A stretch of DNA of 33,643 nucleotides from a virus. The stretch is from the IMG/VR virus record IMGVR_UViG_3300028177_000017, positions 1 to 33,643 of that record, one strand, 5' to 3'. The notes below the pieces were generated by a model. That model saw nothing but the letters and a program-made list of their open reading frames with translations, did not search any database and was not told where the DNA came from. Within the stretch, counting starts at the first letter, position 1, and every line of letters starts with the position of its first letter. Of this stretch, positions 17,223-25,350 are shown piece after piece. Made by a program: the position numbers and the translations under genes.

Positions 17223-19601
17223 TTAAGAAATAAAACCTTCAATATCTTTTAAAATTAAGTCTGCAACACTCTGCTTGTTTCTTAATGCTTTGATAATAGA
17301 CTCATCTACTGTACCTCGCGCCACTAGGTCTCGGTATACAACATTCTTCTTCTGACCAATACGCATCGCCCTGTCCTCAGACTGTAGTCTGTCCTCAAGT
17401 GAGTACGAATTAGAGTAGTAGATAACACTACTAGCACTCGTAAGTGTCAATCCAGTCGATGCTGTCTTATTAGCGACAAAGTATTTAATCTTAGGGCTTA
17501 GTTGGAAGTCCTGCACGTTCTTAGCACGGTCGTCCGATTCAGTCGCTCCGTAATACGAGACACACTCGTCCCCCAGCAGTGCAGTAACCTGTTGAATCTC
17601 ATGGATAAAACGACACCAGATGATAGTCTTCTCTTGGTTGTCTTCCAGTATGTCCTTAAGGAGCTTTAATTTAGCATCGCCCCCTTTAACACTAATGATA
17701 TCTCCGTCCTCAGTAGTCATATATCCCGAGATTAGCTGAGAGAGTCTGAGTAGTTTAGTGATAGCCAGCTGAGCTGTAACTCTACCTTCTGCCATCTCCA
17801 ACATTACCTCCTCCTTAATCACTTTATATAGACGCTTTTGTTCTGGAGACAGGTCAAAATACACCTTCTCGTAAATCTTGTCTGGCAGGTCAAGGCACTC
17901 CTCTTTAGTTACTCTAAATGAGTGGGGTTTAATCAACCGCTGGAGCTCATCTAGGTTCTGAAATCCAATCACCTGCGTATACTGTCGCTGTTGAGAGTGA
18001 TTAATCTTCTTCTCTAGGATAGCGAAGTGGGCGCGAAACGCGACAAACGACTGGAAGCCTAGTATGTAGGGGTCTAGAAACGCAAACTGACTGTATGCAT
18101 CCAGTGGGGAGTTTGTAATCGGGGTGCCTGTTGAGATTCTCTTGTAGGGCGCCAGCTTGCCTAGCTTTAAAACAGCCTTAGTACGCTTCGCTTGAGGTGT
18201 CTTAAACTTCTGAGACTCGTCCAATATCAACATCGTACGAAACATACGCATATACTTCTCAACGAAGGTAACGCCTTTCTTGGTGATTAGCGCCTCTACG
18301 TTCATACATACGATTCGTAGCCCTAGCTTTAAATCAACCACCGCAGCCAGCGACTCTTTGTCTTCTTTACGCATAGCTGAGTTCCATGCTGACGATGCAT
18401 ACATGTGAGTTGGCAGTGCTAAGTGTGTTGGTATCTCGTTGATAACCCAGTTCTGATGTACGCCACTAGGTGCTAGTACTAATATTGCATCAATCTTCCC
18501 TTGGTTGTATAAGTAACACGCGTTGTCTAACAGCATCTTACTCTTACCAGTATTACCGCTACAGAATATACACCCGTTCCTACGAAACACTAGATAAGTG
18601 GAGGGTACCGTGAAGCAGTACATCTTACCGTCTGGGCTGTCCTCATAAGTCACATTATCTTTACCGCTACCTATATTATAAAAACTACGCTCTGTTGCGT
18701 GAACTACGTAATCAATACCGTCCCTTCTGGTGTATCTGTTTACACTCGCTCTGGTGCCTGTAGATGAAAAACAATACTGTATGAAATCAGCGCTATCCCT
18801 ATCTCTAGTGTAAAAAGCCCTGCCTCCCGCCTTCCTGCTAGACCCGTCCCAGTAGATACACTCGTCTGCAATAGCCTCCCTCTGCTCTAAGGACGCATCC
18901 CAAAAGCCTTTGTATGTCTTGGTTTTAATTGGAGCATTGAAAGAAAATACCCAGAATCCCGTAGCTTCCTCCTGTCTCTCGTAGCATGATTTTTTATCAC
19001 TCCTGTCAAAGCCACACTCGTCTAAGATGCCTCGAAGCCTAGTTACCTTAGCCCCTTTCTTCAGCCTAAGTGTCACCCTGTCTGTAGCGCAGTTTGATGG
19101 GAAATGACCATCTGCCATCACTGCAACCTGTAGCCTTAACTGAGCATCATTTATTCCCATCTCGGTATTACTGTTTAAAGTAAAAGTAGCGGGAAATCTG
19201 GTTTTACCTACAGACCCTCCCCAATACCTGTCAGCGACATCTAGTGCAGGGCTCTCTTGCATCTTGGTGCCATACCCTTTCCACACTACGCGGTGGTCTT
19301 TGGACAATAGCATATCAAGCCCACGAGTGTTTTTAAACCTAATCATGGGGTCTGGGCAGGGCTTGACGTGATACTCAGTAGGCTCCACGAAAACAGCCTC
19401 GTTAGTCTCCATGTCCCACTGAGCAACCTCGCCTCCTGCATACTCGGACATCTTAACCCACCCTGTAGGGGATAGATATTCAGTGTCTTTGTCAACACAG
19501 CCCATGTCGGCAATCAGTGCAAAGGTCTCTCTGTCTTTCATTATGTTAAATGCCTGCTCCTGATGAGCATAAGGCTTAGTTTTAAATTTAAAGTCTGACA
19601 T
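17223..19601 (-). CDS. SNF2-family DNA helicase interrupted by an intein
   Basis: 792-aa precursor; 476 aa after removal of intein residues 35-350. AAGGAG lies eight bases before the ATG. The N-terminal extein ends IADMG and the C-terminal extein begins TGKSKMLLD, so splicing rebuilds the Walker A loop MGTGKS. Other motifs are LAPSGVHQNW (Ia), DESQ at 461-464 (motif II), STGTPI at 490-495 (III), a C-terminal helicase domain with ASTGLTL near 714-720, and QSEDRAMRIGQ at 740-750 (VI). SNF2-type enzymes translocate on duplex DNA with ATP; in marine podoviruses they sit with VRR-NUC nuclease and PolA in the replication module, as here. Confidence 0.9.
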   Translation of the reverse strand: MSDFKFKTKPYAHQEQAFNIMKDRETFALIADMGCVDKDTEYLSPTGWVKMSEYAGGEVAQWDMETNEAVFVEPTEYHVKPCPDPMIRFKNTRGLDMLLSKDHRVVWKGYGTKMQESPALDVADRYWGGSVGKTRFPATFTLNSNTEMGINDAQLRLQVAVMADGHFPSNCATDRVTLRLKKGAKVTRLRGILDECGFDRSDKKSCYERQEEATGFWVFSFNAPIKTKTYKGFWDASLEQREAIADECIYWDGSSRKAGGRAFYTRDRDSADFIQYCFSSTGTRASVNRYTRRDGIDYVVHATERSFYNIGSGKDNVTYEDSPDGKMYCFTVPSTYLVFRRNGCIFCSGNTGKSKMLLDNACYLYNQGKIDAILVLAPSGVHQNWVINEIPTHLALPTHMYASSAWNSAMRKEDKESLAAVVDLKLGLRIVCMNVEALITKKGVTFVEKYMRMFRTMLILDESQKFKTPQAKRTKAVLKLGKLAPYKRISTGTPITNSPLDAYSQFAFLDPYILGFQSFVAFRAHFAILEKKINHSQQRQYTQVIGFQNLDELQRLIKPHSFRVTKEECLDLPDKIYEKVYFDLSPEQKRLYKVIKEEVMLEMAEGRVTAQLAITKLLRLSQLISGYMTTEDGDIISVKGGDAKLKLLKDILEDNQEKTIIWCRFIHEIQQVTALLGDECVSYYGATESDDRAKNVQDFQLSPKIKYFVANKTASTGLTLTSASSVIYYSNSYSLEDRLQSEDRAMRIGQKKNVVYRDLVARGTVDESIIKALRNKQSVADLILKDIEGFIS
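18552..19499 (-). mobile_element. intein with LAGLIDADG-type endonuclease domain
   Basis: 316 in-frame residues starting at Cys35 (CVDKDTEYLSPTGWVKMSEY, block A) and ending FRRNGCIFCSGN before Thr (blocks F/G). Block B is LLSKDHRVV. The middle contains two degenerate LAGLIDADG-like helices (LQVAVMADGHF near 158-167 and AIADECIYWDGSS near 243-255), so it is probably a full-size intein with a homing endonuclease. The terminal Asn is preceded by Gly rather than the usual His, and the +1 residue is Thr; both occur in some functional inteins. Removal restores an intact P-loop. Insertion into the ATP site is a classic intein location. Confidence 0.88.
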
Positions 19602-19632
19602 TGTGATACTCCTTCTTTACTTGAACAGTTCT

Positions 19633-20088
19633 TTAATTAATTTCTGGTTTGGCATTTCCCTGCTCCAACATAATAATTACAAAACCCTCATAATCAAGCC
19701 TTCCAGAACAATGCCAAATAGCACGCTCTTTCATCTGTTCTTTTGTCCAACTGCCCAGCCCTTCTAAGGCACTCCAGTGGAACAATATAAAATCATTCTG
19801 TATTTTAATAAAAACATAACATAGCCACCCCGCCTCCCCATGCAAAACACTCCACCATCGCTGAGCACTGGTGAAATGAGGTATTCTAACGGGGGTAATG
19901 TCCTTCTTTGGGTAGTTCGCGACGTACTTTAACTCGATAAAATAGTGATTACCTCCTAATGACATAACCACGTCTGGAATCCCCTCCCCAGAGCACTCCA
20001 AGCGAGTCCATGCTGTCTTGTGCCCCAACTCCTTGGCTTTCTTGCGAAACCCGTCGCGCAACGCGCGTGCAAATGATGATTCACTCAT
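19633..20088 (-). CDS. VRR-NUC / PD-(D/E)XK nuclease
   Basis: 151 aa. Catalytic core: GIPD at 36-39 with Asp39, then IELK at 51-54 giving Glu52-x-Lys54, spaced as in VRR-NUC and Holliday-resolvase-like nucleases. The N-terminal helix (FARALRDGFRKKAKELGHK) is basic and could bind DNA. Aromatic-rich strands follow (WLCYVFIKIQNDFILFHW). VRR-NUC proteins cut branched DNA, and in phages they accompany SNF2 helicases. The gene starts within an 8-base overlap with the end of the upstream 81-aa gene. Likely a replication-fork or recombination nuclease. Confidence 0.8.
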   Translation of the reverse strand: MSESSFARALRDGFRKKAKELGHKTAWTRLECSGEGIPDVVMSLGGNHYFIELKYVANYPKKDITPVRIPHFTSAQRWWSVLHGEAGWLCYVFIKIQNDFILFHWSALEGLGSWTKEQMKERAIWHCSGRLDYEGFVIIMLEQGNAKPEIN

Positions 20089-20326
20089 CCTCGTACCTCT
20101 TTGTTAGTAGCTCTGATGTCAATATCAACCCATCCATACGCTTGATACAGCTAGCTAGATTATCCAGCTTATTGTATAAACAGAGTTGCACCTCTTTAAT
20201 CTCGTTAAATAGATACTGCTTCGCCTCGTGGTCGATATCAAGTGAATCAACTGCCTCACTAAGCTCATGCATACGCGCGGTTATGTCGTCCTTAACCTCG
20301 TCAAAATCAGAGTTCAATATCGCCAC
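20081..20326 (-). CDS. small helical hypothetical protein, start uncertain
   Basis: The chosen GTG at 20326 has GGAG four bases upstream and overlaps the preceding gene by only 20 bases. ATG at 20365 is an alternative with a 59-base overlap, and ATG at 20419 would overlap it by over 110 bases and is unlikely. From the GTG the product is 81 aa, acidic and helical (DFDEVKDDITARMHELSEAV, EAKQYLFNEIKEVQLCLYNK, LDNLASCIKRMDGLI). No family recognised. A coiled-coil accessory protein of the replication module is a reasonable guess. Confidence 0.5.
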   Translation of the reverse strand: MAILNSDFDEVKDDITARMHELSEAVDSLDIDHEAKQYLFNEIKEVQLCLYNKLDNLASCIKRMDGLILTSELLTKRYEDE

Positions 20327-20498
20327 TGTACTCCACCGGTTTAATCCTATATTCTCTGTCTTCATACCAGCCGGGTGTGACAGTACAATCTTCCCAATCA
20401 GCAGTATCAGGGTGTTCACAACATAAGTGTACCTTGTGTTGTACTGTGTAGCCCTCTGCCCAAGCGTGTATTTCTGTTGCGTGTTTATGTTTACTCAT
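20307..20498 (-). CDS. small hypothetical phage protein (63 aa)
   Basis: The start at 20498 has GGAG seven bases upstream; the frame is open to 20534 but without a better site. The sequence begins MSKHKHATEIHAWAEGYTVQ and ends PGWYEDREYRIKPVEYSGDI. The pattern HAWADG...W......P.W....EYRIKP is widespread in small proteins of phages and prophages (recalled), function unknown. It has several Trp and His and a Cys pair (LCCEHPDTADWEDC), perhaps metal binding. It lies between polymerase and nuclease genes. Confidence 0.65.
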   Translation of the reverse strand: MSKHKHATEIHAWAEGYTVQHKVHLCCEHPDTADWEDCTVTPGWYEDREYRIKPVEYSGDIEL

Positions 20499-20515
20499 CT
20501 TCATTCTCCTTAGTT

Positions 20516-22345
20516 TTAGTGGATATCCCACCAATTATCTCCTTTATTACTATCCACATGCATAGGGCAGGTAGTAGGGTAGGCTTCCACCATGACCCTC
20601 TCTAACTCATCCATAGCGCACTTTAAATCATCCCCCTTCAACGAGGTAGTTATAATTACTTCATCATGTATTACAGCAAGTAGTTTAAAATCAGTGTTGT
20701 TTACAACCCCTTGATTCCACATGTCTACAATAGCTTTTTTCATAATATCCGCGGCACCCCCCTGTATTAAGCGGTTTACTGCTTTATGTATTACAACACT
20801 GTCGGCACCTTGGTAATTACATCTTCTCTTCCCTACCGTTCTAATGTACTTCCTAGTACGGCAAACGCCTCTTACAGTGTCAGATAGCCTCCTAAAGAAA
20901 GGGAAGCTACTATTGAAGCTACCTAAAATTCTCTTACCTGTAACTGCGTCCCCCAGCTTAAGTGATAATGAGGCTTCACCCTGCCCATATAGCTGAGCTA
21001 GTAGTACCATCTTCATGGTTTGGCGCTCTACGTCTGGCGCGCTTGTCATAAGAATTGCATAGAAGTCCGACTCTGGGGTTTTATTAAACAGCTCCTTTAA
21101 TTCGTCAGCCTGTTCCCCTGAGCAGTAATGCAAAGCTAGTCGAGGCTCAATCTGTGAATAGTCAGCTCCTACTAATACCTCACCCTCATCAGCTATAAAC
21201 AACTCTCTAAAGCGAGCATCCCGAGGAGTTTGTTGTAGGTTAGGTTTACTACTGCTCATCCTTGCTGTAACCGCACCAATCTGATTAAAGCCTGCGTAAA
21301 GTCTTCCGTTGACTACGTACTTCTTATACGCGCCATCAATAAATGAGCTCATTAGTTTAGTGTTCTTGCGACACGCACTAATCGCCTGTGCAATAGGTGC
21401 ATCACAGGACTTTAAAAAGTCAGCTGTGAACGATGGGTTGCCCTTGTCAGTTATCGGATAAGGAACGCCTAGGTCATCGAACGCTCGCTGTATATCACGC
21501 CCTGCGTTTACATTAACCACTCTACCTGCAATCTGTGTAAGTGTCTTAGTTAGGGTACGACTTTCAACCACCAACTCCCCACCTAACGATTTTAGTTTAT
21601 CGGTGTCCATGCGGATACCTTTAGCGGTCATGTGTAGTAGTGGCTCAATCAAACGCATTTCTAGGTCTATAATCTCAATCACCTCAGCCTGCTTAATCAA
21701 CACCTGTTGCTTGTTATAAATGTCTAGGGTTAGTTCTGCGTCAACTCTCGCGTAGGGCTCGACCAGTTTAATCGGTGCGCGCCAAATGTTACCTGCCTGT
21801 GAGCGACCTTTTCGCCCACCAAAGGACTGGTGACACCACTCATAGAGTGCGTCCTCGTTTTTGCCTTCACCCACGTATATCTCGCCCAGTGCGCCTAGTG
21901 AGTAACTACTTCGGTACTCGTTGATACAGCGCTCTGCTAGCAATACATCAAAGAAAGGTGCTTTAGGTATGATACCCTCAGCCATTACGAATCGTAAGTC
22001 AAAGTTAGCGTTTGCCATCACCTTAAGGTTAGGCAACTCCATTAGATACTTTAAATAGTCGAGTGCTACTTGCTCATCCATATTGCTACTGTCGCCATCG
22101 TGACGAAAAGCAACATAAAAACTACTCCCGCCATCAATACTAACGGAATAACCAACAATACGGTCATCGTCATGAGGAGATAGTCCAGTAGTCTCTGTGT
22201 CAAAGGCGAATGGTACGCCTTCTGGTATAAGCGGTAAATCTGGGTGTTCATATTCCTTTAAATCCTCTGGTAAGGGTACGGGCATATCTAACCGAGCCTG
22301 TCCAGCAGGCGGTTTACTCTTAATGCCTTGTTTCCAAACTAGCAT
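20516..22345 (-). CDS. polA: family A DNA polymerase with 3'-5' exonuclease
   Basis: 609 aa, near the length of other phage PolA proteins lacking a 5' nuclease. Exonuclease motifs: FDTETTG (Asp49, Glu51), ANANFDLRFV near 111-120 and YARVDAELTLD near 198-208. Polymerase motif A is ADYSQIEPR (Asp395), motif B RQTMKMVLLAQLYG (Arg441, Lys445, Leu449, Tyr453) and motif C IHDE (His560-Asp561-Glu562). Leu449 occupies the position of E. coli Phe762. There is no DnaJ-like insertion such as I recall for phage HMO-2011. It replicates the phage genome with the neighbouring helicase and SSB-like proteins. The start overlaps the end of the upstream methyltransferase gene by 7 nt. Confidence 0.93.
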   Translation of the reverse strand: MLVWKQGIKSKPPAGQARLDMPVPLPEDLKEYEHPDLPLIPEGVPFAFDTETTGLSPHDDDRIVGYSVSIDGGSSFYVAFRHDGDSSNMDEQVALDYLKYLMELPNLKVMANANFDLRFVMAEGIIPKAPFFDVLLAERCINEYRSSYSLGALGEIYVGEGKNEDALYEWCHQSFGGRKGRSQAGNIWRAPIKLVEPYARVDAELTLDIYNKQQVLIKQAEVIEIIDLEMRLIEPLLHMTAKGIRMDTDKLKSLGGELVVESRTLTKTLTQIAGRVVNVNAGRDIQRAFDDLGVPYPITDKGNPSFTADFLKSCDAPIAQAISACRKNTKLMSSFIDGAYKKYVVNGRLYAGFNQIGAVTARMSSSKPNLQQTPRDARFRELFIADEGEVLVGADYSQIEPRLALHYCSGEQADELKELFNKTPESDFYAILMTSAPDVERQTMKMVLLAQLYGQGEASLSLKLGDAVTGKRILGSFNSSFPFFRRLSDTVRGVCRTRKYIRTVGKRRCNYQGADSVVIHKAVNRLIQGGAADIMKKAIVDMWNQGVVNNTDFKLLAVIHDEVIITTSLKGDDLKCAMDELERVMVEAYPTTCPMHVDSNKGDNWWDIH

Positions 22346-23091
22346 ACGTCTTTTATCCTACCCTTAGATATATCAAAATAGTTGCTGTCTAGTTCAATAC
22401 CAATGAAGTTTCTATTCAAGTTCTTACAAGATACACCTGTTGTGCCACTACCCATAAAAGGGTCTAGTACCAAATCATTTATGTTTGACCATGACTTTAT
22501 ATGTCGTGTTGGTAACTCCAATGGGAATACAGCAGTATGTTCAGTTTTATTTTGTGCAACTGCCATTTGCCATATATTGCTATCGACCTTCTGTGGATTG
22601 ATAGTAAGTTCTTTTTTAATTCTCACATTGTCTTTGGATATTTGTTTGCATGTAGATTTGTATTGTGTATTTGCAGTCTTGCATTCAACCATAATGGGGT
22701 TAAATGTTTTTGGCTTTCCTTTGGAGAAAACAAACATGTATTCGAAAACTTGGTTATATCTTGGTTGTTTGACTTGAGGCATTGGGTTTGTTTTCTCCCA
22801 AATCATAGTGTCATTTAATCTAAATCCATTTTCGACAAATAATATTGCTGTTTTGAACGATGTTAAACTTTCTGAACCATTTTTAGTCTTGTCATTGCAA
22901 TTCCAAACAACAACCCCACCATCATTGAGTATTAAATAAAGTTTTTTGACAACATCTTCAAAATTTATTGATGAATCGTAACTACGTAAATCATCGTATG
23001 GTGGGCTTGTAACCACCAAATCAACCTTAACACCCTCTGCTATCAGATTATCCATAACTTCAAGGCAATCGCCTTTGTGTAAGTCAATCAT
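22339..23091 (-). CDS. beta-class DNA methyltransferase, SPPY type
   Basis: 250 aa. Motif IV is SPPY at residues 29-32, the form usual for N4-cytosine enzymes although some N6-adenine enzymes share it. Motif I (AdoMet binding) DPFMGSGTTG starts near residue 210, so the order IV-to-I is the permuted beta class. The C-terminus FIGIELDSNYFDI is encoded by 39 nt identical to the next methyltransferase. No cognate restriction enzyme lies nearby, so it probably protects phage DNA or marks it. GC is about 36%, lower than the polymerase gene beside it. Confidence 0.85.
   Translation of the reverse strand: MIDLHKGDCLEVMDNLIAEGVKVDLVVTSPPYDDLRSYDSSINFEDVVKKLYLILNDGGVVVWNCNDKTKNGSESLTSFKTAILFVENGFRLNDTMIWEKTNPMPQVKQPRYNQVFEYMFVFSKGKPKTFNPIMVECKTANTQYKSTCKQISKDNVRIKKELTINPQKVDSNIWQMAVAQNKTEHTAVFPLELPTRHIKSWSNINDLVLDPFMGSGTTGVSCKNLNRNFIGIELDSNYFDISKGRIKDVC
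22369..22407. repeat. 39-bp exact direct repeat, copy 1 (pairs with 23108-23146)
   Basis: The 39 bases are identical to 23108-23146 and encode the shared FIGIELDSNYFDI ending of two neighbouring methyltransferases; CCTTAG also lies just before both copies. The rest of the two genes is clearly diverged, so the identity looks like a recent exchange or strong constraint. Such a repeat can also mislead short-read assemblers. Confidence 0.85.
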
Positions 23092-23842
23092 TAATGCGCC
23101 CCTTAGCTATATCAAAATAGTTGCTGTCTAGTTCAATACCAATGAACTTCCTATCTAGGTTCTTACAGGCTACACCTGTAGTTCCACTGCCCATAGTAAA
23201 GTCTAAGACTATTTCATTTTCGTTGGTGTGACTCTTAATTAAGTATTCAAGTAATTCAATAGGCTTCTGTGTTGGGTGACTACCTCTAGCACCTTTCGCC
23301 CTGTTATTAAACTCTTGAATATTCTCTGGATTTTTCATGTTTGGGTTATACTCTATCTCTGTATTATTTCTCTGTATACCACCTATAACATCTGCCTTTC
23401 CTTCTGAATTATATTTGAAACCTGCATTTATTCTACTTTTGCCACTTTCCGCTCTTGGTTGCATTATTGGATAATAGTTCGCCTTCTTACCTGTTTTCGT
23501 AAACACACAAACATCTTCAATATGCTTCATTGGTTGATATTTAGCACTTGCAAAATTACTAGCAATTCGTTTTTTATAATACCACTGCCATTTGAAGTTC
23601 TGAATGTTTGAGCCAATTAACTCTGTTGTAAATGGCTGTTGTCCAAATAAAACAATAGGGGTATTTTCATCTTTTGCTAACCCTCGTAATCTTTCCCACA
23701 TATCATATAAATTTATAACACTATCCCACTTACAAGCAGTAGTTCCATAAGGCGGGTCAGTTATAATAGCATCAACCTTAACACCATCATCAATCAATCT
23801 GTCCATCACCTCTAAACAATCACCTTTATGTAAGTTAATCAT
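23084..23842 (-). CDS. beta-class DNA methyltransferase, DPPY type
   Basis: 252 aa. DPPY at 29-32 indicates an N6-adenine (less often N4-cytosine) methyltransferase. DFTMGSGTTG starts near residue 214. The segment LFGQQPFTTELIGSNIQNFK followed by KWQWYYKK is typical of a phage/prophage adenine methyltransferase family with a GSHPTQKPIELL motif (here SHPTQKPIELLEYLI). It overlaps the downstream methyltransferase by 8 nt and the upstream one by 4 nt, so the three are co-translated. The N-terminal 27 residues and C-terminal 25 residues closely resemble those of the 250-aa neighbour, pointing to duplication or exchange of ends. Confidence 0.87.
   Translation of the reverse strand: MINLHKGDCLEVMDRLIDDGVKVDAIITDPPYGTTACKWDSVINLYDMWERLRGLAKDENTPIVLFGQQPFTTELIGSNIQNFKWQWYYKKRIASNFASAKYQPMKHIEDVCVFTKTGKKANYYPIMQPRAESGKSRINAGFKYNSEGKADVIGGIQRNNTEIEYNPNMKNPENIQEFNNRAKGARGSHPTQKPIELLEYLIKSHTNENEIVLDFTMGSGTTGVACKNLDRKFIGIELDSNYFDIAKGRIND
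23108..23146. repeat. 39-bp exact direct repeat, copy 2 (pairs with 22369-22407)
   Basis: Second copy, in the 3' end of the 252-aa methyltransferase gene and in the same orientation 739 bases away. Homologous recombination between the copies would delete most of the 250-aa gene and leave a hybrid. Confidence 0.85.
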
Positions 23843-25350
23843 TCAAACCAAGTGTTTATTGATGGTTGGTTTTCTTTTATAATCACCTTATCATCATCAT
23901 CTAAAACCATATCGTCAGAAGCATTGATTCTTGCTTCTGCAATTTTGAAATAATCTTTATCCATTTCAATACCAATGAAATTAAATCCAGCGATATTTGC
24001 TGACATCCCCGATGTTCCACTTCCCATGAACGGGTCTAGTGTGGTTCCACCTTTTGGTGTTACTAACGTTTGTAGGTACAATATTAATTTAATTGGTTTC
24101 ACGGTTGGGTGATTGTTCTTTGTTGTTTTTATAGTTAGATTGTTATCGAATTTAAAACCACACCCACACCCATAAGTAGATTTTCCTAATGGAATAGATA
24201 CATCATGAGTTGGACATTTCCTAATAACATTGGACAAACCTTTGTCATGTGTGTTTCTTCCATCTTTGGTCGGAAAGTCGTCCAATCCTAAATTACGTTC
24301 ATTCTTTGATGTTTTAGCGCAGTAGAAGAATCTTGATGCTCCGCCATTAATCGATGACGCACCACTCTGTTCATCCATAATCTTGATTGGGCAATCTTCG
24401 TGACAAATGTAATCATCTACTGTTTCATTTCCATCTTCATCGCCATGCCCAACCATTTCACCTTTTCGGAAAGTTATATTCCCCCATCCTTCGTATTGTT
24501 CTGTATTGGAATTTAACTCATGTGGTTTGCTATTACCTTTTACCGTTTTAACGCCAATACATTGGCACTCAGGGTGATGTGACATAATTATGTTAGATGG
24601 GAATCTGCCTGATGTTTTTTCTGCGTTTATAGCACATTCCTCTCCTGTGGAATTCATCCTCCACCCATCATGTGAGTGCTTAGATGGGTTAAATCGTGTT
24701 GGTTCTGGTGTACCTGCAACTCGACTATCATCGATGTTGATTCCACCTGTGCCATGTTTTAGAACATTGGCAGCAACGGTTTTTTCTGAAATTGGTTTAC
24801 GTGCCATGACGATTGGTTCATGTGCTGGTTTTAAAGCAGTACCCCAACCTTCCCACTTCCCACCATTCTCGGTTAGTTCAGTTTCGATAGGAGTGTTATC
24901 TGACCCTTGTGCTTTCTTATCAAAGAACCCTTTCTGCCAATCTTCTTGTCCGGTTGGTTCATATTCGTCTCCTAGTCTTGCCTTACGAATTGATTTCCTG
25001 CCGCTACCACCATAAATTTCTGTTGCTGTTATTGCTTTACCAACGTTTAAACTTTTCGGGAATCCACTTCCAAAATTCCAAGAAATCATATCTCTTATCT
25101 CGAATCCAGCATCTTCAACACGTACTGCCATCCTATGATATGTTCTACTTCCACTGAATGACAATAAGTGACCACCTGGTTTTAATACACGTAAACATTC
25201 TTCGAATATTTCTTGACTTGGAACGTCATAGTCCCATTTCTTCCCCATGAAACTAAGTCCATACGGTGGGTCAGTCACAATTGAATCGATGCTGTCGTCA
25301 TCTAATGTTTTTAATACAACTAAACAGTCGTCATTATATAAATCTATCAT
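23839..25350 (-). CDS. large DNA methyltransferase with inserted Cys/His-rich region, DPPY type
   Basis: 503 aa. DPPY at 27-30, a GLSFMGKKWDYDVPSQEIFE element and GGHLLSFSGSRTYHRMAVRV are typical of phage adenine-type methyltransferases; DPFMGSGTSG is near residue 439. A roughly 270-residue insert separates the halves of the catalytic fold. The insert has Cys/His clusters (SHHPECQCIG, YICHEDCPIKIMDEQSG, CPTHDV...YGCGCGF) that could form zinc ribbons or a target-recognition domain. The tail beyond motif I is acidic (DDMVLDDDDK). Its start shares ATGA with the upstream membrane-protein gene. Specificity cannot be read from sequence. Confidence 0.85.
   Translation of the reverse strand: MIDLYNDDCLVVLKTLDDDSIDSIVTDPPYGLSFMGKKWDYDVPSQEIFEECLRVLKPGGHLLSFSGSRTYHRMAVRVEDAGFEIRDMISWNFGSGFPKSLNVGKAITATEIYGGSGRKSIRKARLGDEYEPTGQEDWQKGFFDKKAQGSDNTPIETELTENGGKWEGWGTALKPAHEPIVMARKPISEKTVAANVLKHGTGGINIDDSRVAGTPEPTRFNPSKHSHDGWRMNSTGEECAINAEKTSGRFPSNIIMSHHPECQCIGVKTVKGNSKPHELNSNTEQYEGWGNITFRKGEMVGHGDEDGNETVDDYICHEDCPIKIMDEQSGASSINGGASRFFYCAKTSKNERNLGLDDFPTKDGRNTHDKGLSNVIRKCPTHDVSIPLGKSTYGCGCGFKFDNNLTIKTTKNNHPTVKPIKLILYLQTLVTPKGGTTLDPFMGSGTSGMSANIAGFNFIGIEMDKDYFKIAEARINASDDMVLDDDDKVIIKENQPSINTWFE

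Noticed and set aside
20081-20419. Frameshift linking the 63-aa and 112-aa overlapping frames
   Set aside because: Each has its own plausible start, no slippery sequence is evident, and a GTG at 20326 reduces the overlap to 20 bases, so two separate genes are simpler.
22382-22777. 131-aa and overlapping 93-aa open frames on the plus strand
   Set aside because: Antisense shadows of the SPPY methyltransferase, which has clear catalytic motifs; hydrophobic and Cys-rich composition is typical of antisense translation.
19633-25350. Restriction-modification system formed by the VRR-NUC nuclease and the methyltransferases
   Set aside because: The nuclease is embedded beside the SNF2 helicase and polymerase, as in podovirus replication modules, and is separated from the methyltransferases by four genes with a different base composition.
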